From Streptomyces bambusae (GTDB lineage Bacteria > Actinomycetota > Actinomycetes > Streptomycetales > Streptomycetaceae), in the NCBI RefSeq assembly GCF_020532645.1, contig NZ_JAJAUZ010000044.1, positions 1-64,000 of the forward strand: a DNA stretch of 64,000 nt, in the 5' to 3' direction. How positions within the stretch are numbered: the stretch's first letter is position 1; the number at the start of each line of letters is the position of its first letter. The notes under the pieces are model-generated. The model made no database searches. It was not told the DNA's origin and was given only the letters and a program-made list of their open reading frames with translations. Made by a program: the position numbers and the translations under genes. This document shows, piece after piece, positions 52,432 through 60,280 of this stretch.

Positions 52432-52451
52432 ACTTGAACTAAGGTTCAAGT
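52432..52451. promoter_or_regulatory. MerR-family operator
   Basis: ACTTGAACTAAGGTTCAAGT is a perfect inverted repeat (8-bp arms, TAAG centre) in the gap between the aldolase gene and the MerR gene. The TTGAAC halves could also serve as -35 elements, as is usual at MerR promoters. Confidence 0.85.
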
Positions 52452-52500
52452 CAACTGCGGGGAGCGCCGACATGGAGGAGCAGGGGTGCGGAGCGTACGC

Positions 52501-52887
52501 ATGACGATCGGCCGGCTCGCCGAGATCACCGGGGTGCCCGCGTCGGCGATCCGGTACTGGGAGCGTCACGGCCTGCTGGCCGCCCCCGAGCGGGAGAGCG
52601 GCCGGCGGCGCTATCCGCCGGAGGCCGCCGAGCGCATCAAGGTGCTGCGCACGTGCCAGCAGGCCGGCCTGACGCTGGCCGAGATCGCCGAGTTCCAGCG
52701 GGAGCAGCCACACCGCGAGGCGATGATCCGCGCCAAGATCACCGAGGTCGAGCAGCGCATGATCGACCTCCGCCACGCCCACGAACTCCTGACCCACGCC
52801 CTGAAGTGCGGTGAGCAGGACATCGTCACCTGCCCCAAGTTCCTCGACCAGATGGCGGCATGGCAGACCCCGGCGCCCCCGCACTGA
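52501..52887 (+). CDS. MerR-family transcriptional regulator
   Basis: A 128-aa regulator. The N-terminal winged helix is MTIGRLAEITGVPASAIRYWERHGLL and the arm RRRYPPEAAERIKVL; a long dimerisation helix follows. Near the C-terminus are two Cys (KCGEQDIVTC) that may bind a metal or sense thiols. ATG 52501 has GGAG 7 bp upstream; GTG 52486 with GGAGGAG is an equally good alternative. It probably switches the divergent aldolase/decarboxylase pair through the operator at 52432. Confidence 0.92.
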   Translation: MTIGRLAEITGVPASAIRYWERHGLLAAPERESGRRRYPPEAAERIKVLRTCQQAGLTLAEIAEFQREQPHREAMIRAKITEVEQRMIDLRHAHELLTHALKCGEQDIVTCPKFLDQMAAWQTPAPPH

Positions 52888-52935
52888 GGGGGAGGCCGGG
52901 GCTGCCGTATCGGTGAACGCTCGCGGGCGTCCCGG

Positions 52936-53265
52936 TCAGCCGGCGCGCAGCACCGCGGGGACCGAGTCCTCGGACAGGGCGAACACGACGGTGTGCGTGC
53001 CGGGGGACAGCAGGTGGTCGCGCAGCTGGTCGCGGGCCTCGGCGATGGCTTCCTTGGAGGCCAGCCGGTCCACCATCAGGCACCAGAAGGAGGAGGCCGC
53101 CCGCAGCTCCTCTTCGGGCATCTCGTAGCCGGCCCGGACGAGGGCGGCGTGGCGGTCCTGCCGGAACAGCTCACGGAAGGCGTCGTCGGTGGCGAGCAGA
53201 TCGAGCAGTCGGTCGACGACCTTCGGCGGGATCCGCAGCTTGGTGTCGTGCACGGTCGAGGTCAT
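52936..53265 (-). CDS. Nitrile-hydratase-leader-like RiPP precursor candidate
   Basis: A 109-aa peptide with a GGGGGGA site before ATG 53265. The part RIPPKVVDRLLDLLATDDAF...FRQDRHAALVRAGYEMPEEE (about 11-51) matches the NHLP-related leader family called 'putative modified peptide' in Xanthomonadaceae and others. It is followed by SSFWCLMVDRLASKEAI and a C-terminus LLSPGTHTVVFALSED. It is divergent from a SagB-like dehydrogenase 56 bp away, the usual partner of that family. Where a leader would end and a core begin is not clear; only one Cys is present. Alternatively it is an ordinary small regulatory protein. Confidence 0.7.
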   Translation of the reverse strand: MTSTVHDTKLRIPPKVVDRLLDLLATDDAFRELFRQDRHAALVRAGYEMPEEELRAASSFWCLMVDRLASKEAIAEARDQLRDHLLSPGTHTVVFALSEDSVPAVLRAG

Positions 53266-53321
53266 GGTCTTCCCCCCAAACGAGTAGGTACCCGTCATTC
53301 TGGCGCAGTACGGTGTCCCGC

Positions 53322-54512
53322 ATGCGTGTTCGCCGTTGTTCCGTGCTGTTTCTCGAGCCTCGCGAGGACGTGGCCTTCGACTTCGAGTCGTTGCTGACCG
53401 GCGGTTCCGGTCTGGGCCGCACCCGGCGCTGGCTGGCGTTGGCCGCACATCTGGACGCGGAGGTCGAAGTCGGGCTGCCGCAGCGTGAGTTACTGGGCCG
53501 CCTGAGTCCGGGCGAATGGCAGGAGACCGACTCGCTGGACGCCGAAGAGGCAGCGCTGGTGGCCGGGTTGGTCGACAGCGGCCTGGTGATCGCCGACGAC
53601 GAGCGCCATGCCGCTCATCGTGAACGCGATGACGCCCTGCGCTCCGGGCACTGGTGGCCGCCCGCGGCGATGATGCACCGGCTGGCGCGGTGGGAGGGCC
53701 TGGACAGCGTCAGCAGCATGGAGGCCAACGAGATGACGACCGCGGCCGATCTGCGGCGCAAGCTCGGACCGCCGCCCACCCATGCGGCCGAGCGCGGCGG
53801 CGCACCGGACCGGGTGCCGCTGCCGCGCATCGGCGGCAACGCGTTCGACGCGATGCTGGCGAGGCGGGCGACCTGCCGGAACTTCGACGGCGGGCGGGCG
53901 CTCCCGCTGGAATTGTGCGCGCACATGCTGCAGCGGGTGTTCGCCGCGCAGTCCCAGGTGCGCGTCGACGACGACACCGTGTTCCTGAAGAAGCACACGC
54001 CCTCGGGCGGCGGGCTGCATCCGACCGAGGCCTACCTGATCGTGCAGAACGTCGACGGTCTCGCGCCCGGGCTGTACCACTACCACGCGGTCGATCACGC
54101 CCTGGAGCCGCTGCCCGGTCCGGACGAACCACTGGAGCGGTTCGCCCGGCGCGCCCTCGCCGGTCAGCACTGGTTCTCCGACGCGCCCGTGCTGGCGGTC
54201 CTCGCGCCGCGTTACGCGCGCAGTTTCTGGAAGTACCGTCACCACGCCAAGGCGTACCGCGCCCTGGTGCTGGACAGCGGGCACCTGTCCCAGACCTTGT
54301 ACCTGAGCGCGACCGAACTCGGCCTCGGCGCCTTCGTGACGTCGGCGATCAACGAAGTCGACATCGAGCGCGGCTTCGGCCTGGACCCGCTGGCCGAAGG
54401 CCCGCTGGCGGTCTGCGGTTTCGGCTGGCGCGCGCGGACCATGGCCACCGGCGAGTTCGATCCGGCCGAGGAGGTCTGGCGGCGGACGGCGGACCCGGCC
54501 GACGAGGGCTGA
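53322..54512 (+). CDS. SagB-like peptide-maturation dehydrogenase
   Basis: A 396-aa flavin-dependent dehydrogenase. The nitroreductase-type SagB domain begins near residue 175: RRATCRNFDGGRALPLELCAHMLQRVFAA, then KKHTPSGGGLHPTEAYLIVQNVDGLAPGLYHYHAVDHALEPL and LYLSATELGLGAFVTSAINEVD, all typical of SagB. The first 150 residues form an extra domain found in the 'putative peptide maturation dehydrogenase' group. ATG 53322 is preferred over GTG 53313. It faces the NHLP-like peptide gene. No YcaO or LanM-type enzyme is near. Confidence 0.82.
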   Translation: MRVRRCSVLFLEPREDVAFDFESLLTGGSGLGRTRRWLALAAHLDAEVEVGLPQRELLGRLSPGEWQETDSLDAEEAALVAGLVDSGLVIADDERHAAHRERDDALRSGHWWPPAAMMHRLARWEGLDSVSSMEANEMTTAADLRRKLGPPPTHAAERGGAPDRVPLPRIGGNAFDAMLARRATCRNFDGGRALPLELCAHMLQRVFAAQSQVRVDDDTVFLKKHTPSGGGLHPTEAYLIVQNVDGLAPGLYHYHAVDHALEPLPGPDEPLERFARRALAGQHWFSDAPVLAVLAPRYARSFWKYRHHAKAYRALVLDSGHLSQTLYLSATELGLGAFVTSAINEVDIERGFGLDPLAEGPLAVCGFGWRARTMATGEFDPAEEVWRRTADPADEG

Positions 54513-54532
54513 GTCCGCACGGCTGCCGGAGG

Positions 54533-55003
54533 TCAGGCGACGGCCAGGCTGATCTGCTCGTCGAAGACCACCCACTTCTGGCCGGGGTCGGCGTTGTCAC
54601 AGGGCTTGGTGGAGATGTTCGGAGTCCCCCAGGCGTTGGCGAGGCAGTAGGCCGGGGCGAAGGAAAGGGAGATCTGCTGGCCCGAGACGTTCCAGTACTG
54701 GCCCTGGTCGCCGGAGTTGCAGGGCTTCGTCGAAACCGTGGCGGTGTTCCACGTGTTGGCCAGGCAGTAGCCGCGGGCGCCGGTGAGGGAGATCTGGTGT
54801 CCGGAGACCGTCCAGTGCTGGCCGGAGTCCGCGGAGTCACACGGCTTTGAAGAGATGTTCGGAGTCCCCCAGGCGTTGGCGAGACAGTAGCGGCCGGGGA
54901 CGCGCGCGGCCTCCTGTGCCGCGCCTGCCGGGCCGGCGGGCAGGAGGGAGGCGGTCAGGGCCAGGGCGGCGAGGGCGACGGTCTTGCGGAGGGTCATTCC
55001 CAT
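54533..55003 (-). CDS. Secreted ricin-type lectin-like protein
   Basis: A 156-aa exported protein: signal peptide to about residue 29 (AGAAQ), then three repeats of about 41 residues. Each has YCLANAW/TWGT...SKPC and ends in GQxW (GQHWTV, GQYWNV, GQKWVV). QxW repeats in a threefold set are those of beta-trefoil ricin-B lectins, which bind sugars; each repeat has two Cys that can form a local disulfide. ATG 55003 is used; ATG 54997 is also possible. Confidence 0.83.
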   Translation of the reverse strand: MGMTLRKTVALAALALTASLLPAGPAGAAQEAARVPGRYCLANAWGTPNISSKPCDSADSGQHWTVSGHQISLTGARGYCLANTWNTATVSTKPCNSGDQGQYWNVSGQQISLSFAPAYCLANAWGTPNISTKPCDNADPGQKWVVFDEQISLAVA

Positions 55004-55400
55004 GATGCGGATTCCATTCCGGATGCCGGCCGCACACGATTGAGCACGGCCGGAAATGGGGGTTATTCGGCTCGGATCCGAGCTCATGGAAATTGATATC
55101 AGCGATGACGGAGAGGTCGGAAAAAGTGGCCGACCGCTTCACTCGATGCGCCCATTCGCGCGATGATCCGAAGATCATCTTCTGGCGAATTCTCGCACAC
55201 CGGGCTCGACGGCATACCCACTGACCAGCGAGGTTTCCAGTCCAAAGGCCCCAACCCCACGGCGACCCAATGAAAAACCCCGCTACGCCGAAACGTTTTC
55301 GTCCGCTTTTCTGATTCACCTGAACGCAGCAGCATGCACGATATCGAGCCGAATCCACGCACCAGATGAACGGCAGTCGAATCCGAAGTTTCCGGAAGGG
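55004..55400. other. 397-bp low-GC intergenic region with hairpins
   Basis: This stretch is visibly poorer in GC than its surroundings. It holds no gene I can support. A 7-bp hairpin GATGATC-CGAA-GATCATC lies at 55162-55179 and another stem GGTCGG...CCGACC at about 55110-55130. It must carry the lectin-like gene's promoter and perhaps the end of the FAD oxidase transcript. Confidence 0.55.
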
Positions 55401-56930
55401 TCACAAAGCCTGCGGGAAATCGAAGACGCGCTGCAGGTCGTAACGCTTCTTCACTGCCGTCAGACGGGCGGCGGCAGACCCGTAGTAGGCGGTGCGCCAG
55501 TCCTTCAGGCCGGCGTCCGCGTAGTTCTGGTAGGCCGCACCCGAGGCGTACCGGCGCATCGCCGTGTGCGTGCCGTCCAGCCAGGCCGTCTGCACGCTGC
55601 CGGACCCGCCGGCCGGCCAGGAGCCGAGGTACTGCGCCAGGAACCGGGAGTTGCGGTGCACGAAGGCCGTGGCCTGCGGCGAGACCCGGTTGACGGCGCC
55701 GCCGAGCGCGGTGAGCGCGACGGAGACCGCGCCACCGCCGGCCGTCTGCCGCCCGTACCGTTCGACCTGGTCGAGCAGGGCCCGGACGCCGGCCGTGGTC
55801 AGCGAGCGGTTGAAGAAGTCCGAGCGGGCCGCGTACGTCTCGCGCTGGAGCACGCCGGTGGGCTGGCGGCCCGGCGTCTTGCCGGGGAGGTGGCACTGCG
55901 TGGTGGTCTTGGTCGCGCAGCCGGCGTACATCCGCATGGTGTCGAGGTAGCCGCGGCGGCGCAGGGAGACGTACGAGGCGGGGGCGCCGGCGCGGTCCGC
56001 CAGCCGGTCGACGGCGTTCTGCAGTGCGCCGTACGTGCCGAGCGAGAAGCAGCTGACGGAGACGGTGGGCGTACGGCCGGGGGCCGCGGACAGCCGCAGC
56101 GCCGACCAGATCTCGTCGGGCTGGGTGGGACCCCACTCCTGCCAGGCACGGAGGACGGCGGCCGCCTTCGGCCAGGGCCAGGTGAGGTACGCGGTGACGC
56201 CGTCGGCGGCCTTGTGGGTGCGGAAGCGGAGTTCGGTGACGACGCCGAAGTTGCCGTTGCCGGCGCCCCGCAGCGCCCAGAACAGGTCGGCCTCCCGGTC
56301 CTTGGACACGTCGAGGGTCTTGCCGTCGGCGGTGACGATGCGGGCGCCGGTGAGGCTGTCGCAGGTGAGGCCGTACGCCCGGGAGACGACGCCGTGGCCG
56401 CCGCCGAGGGTGAGTCCGGAGACGCCGACCGTCGGGCAGGAGCCGGCGGGTATGGTGACGCCGTGCGCGCCGAGCCGGTCGTAGACGTCGATGAGCTTGG
56501 CGCCGGCCCCGATGACGGCCCCGCCGGCCGTGGCGCGTACGGACTTCAGCGCGGAGACGTCGACGACGAGGCGCCCGGTGCCGCTGGACCAACCCGTGTA
56601 CGCGTGACCGCCGTTGCGTATGGAGACGGGGACCCGGTGGCGGCGCGAGAAGGCCAGGCACTCGGCGATGTCCGCGGTGTTCGCCACGTACGCGACGGCG
56701 GCGGGCCGCTGCCCGTCGAACCGCGTGTTGTACAGCTGCCGGGCCACGGCGTAGTCGGCGTCCCCCGGCCGGATCAGGCTCCCCTGGAGTCCGCGCCCGA
56801 GGGCGGCCCAGTCGGCCGCGCCGGGTGCCCCGCTCTCCCGCCGCCCGGCGACTGCACTCCCCCGGCCGGCTCCCCAGGCCGCAGCCGCCGCGACCCCGGT
56901 ACCTCCGACCAGCACGGTCCGCCTGTCCAT
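55401..56930 (-). CDS. Secreted FAD-linked oxidase (BBE-like)
   Basis: A 509-aa berberine-bridge-enzyme-like oxidase. Start ATG 56930 with AGGGGG. An N-terminal RR-type signal (MDRRTVLVGG) suggests Tat export. The FAD domain has SIRNGGHAYTGWSSG, with His 109 as the first covalent FAD site, and AGSCPTVGVSGLTLGGGHG, whose Cys 165 is the second, so FAD is probably attached twice. The substrate domain ends with the BBE segment YYGSAAARLTAVKKRYDLQRVFDFPQAL. Such enzymes oxidise sugars or secondary metabolites. Confidence 0.9.
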   Translation of the reverse strand: MDRRTVLVGGTGVAAAAAWGAGRGSAVAGRRESGAPGAADWAALGRGLQGSLIRPGDADYAVARQLYNTRFDGQRPAAVAYVANTADIAECLAFSRRHRVPVSIRNGGHAYTGWSSGTGRLVVDVSALKSVRATAGGAVIGAGAKLIDVYDRLGAHGVTIPAGSCPTVGVSGLTLGGGHGVVSRAYGLTCDSLTGARIVTADGKTLDVSKDREADLFWALRGAGNGNFGVVTELRFRTHKAADGVTAYLTWPWPKAAAVLRAWQEWGPTQPDEIWSALRLSAAPGRTPTVSVSCFSLGTYGALQNAVDRLADRAGAPASYVSLRRRGYLDTMRMYAGCATKTTTQCHLPGKTPGRQPTGVLQRETYAARSDFFNRSLTTAGVRALLDQVERYGRQTAGGGAVSVALTALGGAVNRVSPQATAFVHRNSRFLAQYLGSWPAGGSGSVQTAWLDGTHTAMRRYASGAAYQNYADAGLKDWRTAYYGSAAARLTAVKKRYDLQRVFDFPQAL

Positions 56931-57081
56931 GACGCCCCCTCCACACCCACCGCTCTGCATCCTTGCGCCAGCAGAGAGTGCGAACGGGGGCCATCGGTTC
57001 CCGAACCATGGCCAACACCCGCACGGCGCCGGGCCGGAAGCCGGCCTGGCGCCGTGCGGTTCGCCGGGGGCGGCGCGCCCC

Positions 57082-57501
57082 TCACAAGGTGAGCAGGACG
57101 CGGCCGGCGGCCTTGGGGTCGGCCAGGGGCCTCAGGGCGAGGCGGACCAAGGCGAGCGGGTTGTCGTCGCCGGCGATGCGGTTCGCGCTCAGCTCGCCGC
57201 AGGAGACGCACTGGTGGATGATCATCCACTCGCCGTCCGGGCGGACGGACAGGCCCAGGGCCTCCATCCGGCCGCGGCAGTCCGCGTCGCGGTCGCCGGG
57301 GATCTTCCGGTCGACGTGCAGGCTGGCCAGACAGTGCGGGCAGTGGTTGCGGTGGGCGGTACCGGGTGCGTCCAGGGAGACGTCGAGCCGGCAGGACGTG
57401 CAGCGGAAGTCGTTGGCCCGGTGCCCGCCGTGGGTGTGCAGGACGTCCTTGTGCCGCTGCGGACGGCGTCCGCCACGGGTGCTGCGGTTGTTGCGCGACA
57501 T
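57082..57501 (-). CDS. RNHCP domain protein, second copy
   Basis: A 139-aa zinc-finger-like protein. The RNHCP signature reads FRCTSCRLDV...GTAHRNHCPHCLASLHVDR and is followed by DCRGRMEALGL and MIIHQCVSCGELSANRIAGDDN. Six Cys in three pairs are likely zinc ligands. The family is common in actinomycetes and has no established function. Its Arg/Lys-rich N-terminus suggests nucleic-acid contact. It lies 25 bp downstream of a paralogue on the same strand. Confidence 0.9.
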   Translation of the reverse strand: MSRNNRSTRGGRRPQRHKDVLHTHGGHRANDFRCTSCRLDVSLDAPGTAHRNHCPHCLASLHVDRKIPGDRDADCRGRMEALGLSVRPDGEWMIIHQCVSCGELSANRIAGDDNPLALVRLALRPLADPKAAGRVLLTL

Positions 57502-57526
57502 GGTGGTGCTCCTTCCTGACGGGCGG

Positions 57527-57895
57527 TCAGAGGGTTCCGAACGCTTCGAGCGGGAAGGGGGGTTGGGCCAGCGGGCGGACCGCCATGCGCATCAGGATGA
57601 GCTGGTTGTCGTCGGTGCAGACCGCGTTCGAGGTGAGCTCGTCGCAGCGGACGCAGCGGTGGATCAGCATCCAGTCTCCGGTGCGGAGCACGGCGATGGC
57701 GATCGGGGACATCCGGCCCTCGCAGTCGCTCGGGCCGCCCTCGACATGGTCGAGGACGTGCCGGGAATGCAGGCAGGAGGGGCAGTGGTTGCGCGCAGCG
57801 CCGTCGGCGGCGTGCGCGGACACCGTCAGACCGCACCAGGCGCAGGCGAAGGTGCTGAGGCTGAGAGTGTTGTTGTTGGTGGTGTGGCTGGACAC
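57527..57895 (-). CDS. RNHCP domain protein, first copy
   Basis: A 122-aa paralogue of the next gene: FACAWCGLTV...GAARNHCPSCLHSRHVLDH, DCEGRMSPIAI and MLIHRCVRCDELTSNAVCTDDN. The three Cys pairs are kept. The start is GTG 57895. It lacks the basic N-terminus of the second copy. Upstream, a strong stem (near 57901-57937) may lie in the mRNA leader. Confidence 0.9.
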   Translation of the reverse strand: MSSHTTNNNTLSLSTFACAWCGLTVSAHAADGAARNHCPSCLHSRHVLDHVEGGPSDCEGRMSPIAIAVLRTGDWMLIHRCVRCDELTSNAVCTDDNQLILMRMAVRPLAQPPFPLEAFGTL

Positions 57896-57900
57896 CCGGG

Positions 57901-57937
57901 TGCTCCTTGCTGGAAGTGGGTCGAAAGCAGCAAGAGC
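57901..57937 (-). promoter_or_regulatory. Possible leader hairpin before the RNHCP genes
   Basis: TGCTCCTTGCTG pairs with CAGCAAGAGCA around a 14-nt loop, with one bulged base. It ends about 5 bp before the GTG start, so if transcribed it could cover the ribosome site. It may tune translation; no known riboswitch shape is recognised. Confidence 0.4.
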
Positions 57938-58157
57938 AGGCCGAGTGGCCTCGTCAGAGGGTTACGCAGTGTGGCGAGGCGCACTCGGCGCGGGCCGGGT
58001 CATCAAAACACCCTTTCCCGGGGCACACGAGCCCGGAATGAAGCAGACGGATCGGAGCAGCCGCTCTGAGCAGCTGTTCGAAGCTAACAGGGCCCTTTCC
58101 GGGGGCGTCAACGCATTATTCGGCGCCGCCGGGGCGGGAGCGTGGGCGGGGCGGACG

Positions 58158-58949
58158 TCACGCCGCCCGGGACGCGGCGCGCAGGATGGGCATCATCGTT
58201 TCCACCGTGTCGCGGGACAGGTGGTCGAGGATCAGGCGGTTGACCAGGGACGGGTTTTCCATGGGGACCAGGTGGGAGGCGCCCGGGAGGACGGCGAGCC
58301 GAGAGCCGGGGACGGCGCGGTGGAGGGCGAGGGTGTGCTCCAGCGTCATCATGTCGTCGTCGCCGACGAGCACCAGGGTCGGTGCGGTGATCCGCGCCAG
58401 GTCGTCCGGTGTCATCGTGGGCTGGCTGCGCCACATGTCGAGCATCTTCGCGGCGACGACCGGCCAGTGCCCGGCGCCGTCCGGGGTCACCGGCGCGTAC
58501 ATTCCGCGGAAGAACTCCATCTCCTCGCTGTCGCCGGCGAGCGCGTCGACCATGTCCGGGACGACGAAGGCCTCGGCGGCGGGGCGGAAGTTCGCGCCGA
58601 TCACCACGAGCTTGCGGACCAGGTCCGGGCGGTCTCCGGCCACGATCAGCCCGACGATGCCGCCGTCGCTCCAGCCCACCAGATGCGCCGGCTCGCGGAC
58701 GACCGCCTCCAGGAACTCGACCGTGTCGTCGGCCATGACCTGGTACGACAGGGGCCCCTCGACGTCCGGGGTGTGTCCGTGGGCACGGCGTTCGGGGAGG
58801 TGGACGCGGTACGCGGCGGCGAGGTCCGCGCGCTGTGCGGCCCACGTCTCGTTGGTGCAGAAGCCGCCGTGCAGCAGGACCAGGGGGTCGCCGCTCCCCT
58901 CGGTCTCGTACCAGGTCCTGGTGCTGGGTAGGTGCACGTATTCGCCCAT
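58158..58949 (-). CDS. Alpha/beta hydrolase
   Basis: A 263-aa hydrolase. LVLLHGGFCTNETW carries the oxyanion region, HLVGWSDGGIVGLI the nucleophile Ser (about residue 95), LVLVGDDDMMTLEHT the acid and LPGASHLVPMENP the catalytic His. ATG 58949 has a GGAGAG site 10 bp upstream; other starts upstream run into low-complexity sequence. No signal peptide. Substrate unknown. Convergence with no other gene; the VOC gene lies upstream on the same strand. Confidence 0.87.
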   Translation of the reverse strand: MGEYVHLPSTRTWYETEGSGDPLVLLHGGFCTNETWAAQRADLAAAYRVHLPERRAHGHTPDVEGPLSYQVMADDTVEFLEAVVREPAHLVGWSDGGIVGLIVAGDRPDLVRKLVVIGANFRPAAEAFVVPDMVDALAGDSEEMEFFRGMYAPVTPDGAGHWPVVAAKMLDMWRSQPTMTPDDLARITAPTLVLVGDDDMMTLEHTLALHRAVPGSRLAVLPGASHLVPMENPSLVNRLILDHLSRDTVETMMPILRAASRAA

Positions 58950-59113
58950 GGCCCGGGCCTCTCCGGGCGGTACGGCGGCCCGCTGCGGGCCGTGGCCCCG
59001 GGCGCGCGCCGCCCTCGGACTGCGCTCCGCTCCTGCGGCCAGTGTCCGCCCGGTCATCCGGCGCTGCAAGGGGGCCGGGGGCGCGGGCCTCCGGGGTGGG
59101 CCCGGCGCCGGGA

Positions 59114-59569
59114 TCAGGCGTACTGGGCGGCGTACTCCTCGCCGGGCGGGACGACGGTGATGACGTCGATGAGGACGCCGTCGGGCGCGGCGACGATGAA
59201 GTGGCGCTGGCCGAACTCCTCCGTGCGCAGGGACAGCAGCTCGGGCAGACCGGCCTCGGTGACGAGCCGCCGGTGCTCGGCGTCCACGTCGTCCACCTCG
59301 AAGTTCAGGAGCAGCCCGCCGCGGAGCGCCGTGCGGTGGGACTCGGGGACCGTGGGGTGGGAGTGGTCGAGCAGGGCCAGCTCGTACTGCGGTGCGTCGG
59401 GGCGGCGCAGGCTGACGTACCAGTCCGCCTCGAAGGTCGGCTCGAAGCCGAAGTGGCGGGTGTAGAAGTCGCGGGCGGCCGGTACGTCCGCGGTGGCGAG
59501 GACGGGGTAGAAGCCGCTGAGCTTGGCCGCGGGCATCGGCATCGGCATCAGCGCGGGTTCGTTCGTCAT
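59114..59569 (-). CDS. VOC family (glyoxalase/bleomycin-resistance-like) protein
   Basis: A 151-aa vicinal-oxygen-chelate protein. Two beta-alpha-beta-beta-beta units are visible: FYPVLATADVPAARDFYTRHFGFEP and LLLNFEVDDVDAEHRRLVTEAGL, ending FIVAAPDGVLIDVITVV. The metal-binding residues of glyoxalase I are only partly kept, so binding or dioxygenase roles are possible. Divergent from a TetR gene with palindromes between, so it is probably under that regulator's control. Confidence 0.87.
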   Translation of the reverse strand: MTNEPALMPMPMPAAKLSGFYPVLATADVPAARDFYTRHFGFEPTFEADWYVSLRRPDAPQYELALLDHSHPTVPESHRTALRGGLLLNFEVDDVDAEHRRLVTEAGLPELLSLRTEEFGQRHFIVAAPDGVLIDVITVVPPGEEYAAQYA

Positions 59570-59591
59570 GGCAGGGCCCTTTGCATCCGTT

Positions 59592-59612
59592 TCACATACC
59601 CGGAGTATGTGA
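59592..59612. promoter_or_regulatory. Putative TetR operator, site 1
   Basis: TCACATAC (59592-59599), spacer CCGGA and GTATGTGA (59605-59612) form a perfect 8-bp inverted repeat right upstream of the VOC gene start. Confidence 0.82.
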
Positions 59613-59624
59613 ACCATGGAGTTA

Positions 59625-59641
59625 GCATACTCCGGGTACGC
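59625..59641. promoter_or_regulatory. Putative TetR operator, site 2
   Basis: GCATAC-TCCGG-GTACGC repeats the site-1 core (TACCCGGAGTATG) in the opposite direction, with one mismatched pair between its arms. It lies 16 bp before the TetR start, so the regulator can cover its own promoter too. Confidence 0.7.
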
Positions 59642-59656
59642 GAAAGAGGAAGGGCG

Positions 59657-60280
59657 GTGCACGGAATGGTGGTCAACCGGGCCGAGCAGCGGGCGGCGAC
59701 ACGACGGGCGCTGCTGGCCGAGGGGCAGCGGCGGTTCGCCGCCGACGGCTACCACCACGTGGTGCTGGCGGACGTGGCGCAGGCCGTCGGCGTCACCAAG
59801 GGCGCGGCGTACCACCACTTCGACAGCAAGGCGGGGCTCTTCCGGGCCGTCGTCGCCCAGGTCCAGCACGATCTGGGCGAGCGGGTCGCGGCCGCGGCCG
59901 AGCAGCACGGGGACCTGTGGGAGCAGTTGCGGGCCGGCTGCCGGGCGTTCCTGGCGGCGGGTACGGATCCCGCAGTACGTCAGATCCTGCTGCTGGACGC
60001 GCCGACCGTGCTCGGCTGGGACGAGTGGCGGGCGCTGGACGAGCAGTCCTCCGCCCGGCATCTCGCGGAGGCCCTGACGGCGCTCACCGAGGCCGGGATC
60101 ATCGCCGACCAGCCGGTGGAGCCGCTGGCCCGGCTGCTGTCGGGCGGGATGAACGAGACCGCGCTGTGGATCGCCCGGGGCGGGGACCCGCAGGCGGCGG
60201 AACAGGCCCTCGACCGGCTGCTGGCGGGCCTGCGGGCCACCCCTGCAGCCGGTCGTCCCACTGCAGCGGAGAGCGCGTGA
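59657..60280 (+). CDS. TetR-family regulator
   Basis: A 207-aa regulator. The HTH region is RRALLAEGQRRFAADGYHHVVLADVAQAVGVTKGAAYHHFDSKAGLF (about 14-60). The C-terminal part is a standard helical ligand domain. GTG 59657 follows GAGGAAGGGCG; ATG 59666 is in frame. It overlaps the next (interrupted) gene by 4 bp. The two palindromes upstream and the divergent VOC gene define a probable repressor-target pair. Confidence 0.92.
   Translation: MHGMVVNRAEQRAATRRALLAEGQRRFAADGYHHVVLADVAQAVGVTKGAAYHHFDSKAGLFRAVVAQVQHDLGERVAAAAEQHGDLWEQLRAGCRAFLAAGTDPAVRQILLLDAPTVLGWDEWRALDEQSSARHLAEALTALTEAGIIADQPVEPLARLLSGGMNETALWIARGGDPQAAEQALDRLLAGLRATPAAGRPTAAESA

Noticed and set aside
57901..57937. Known riboswitch before the RNHCP genes
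   Set aside because: A single stem without the conserved core of any riboswitch I know; kept only as a possible leader hairpin.
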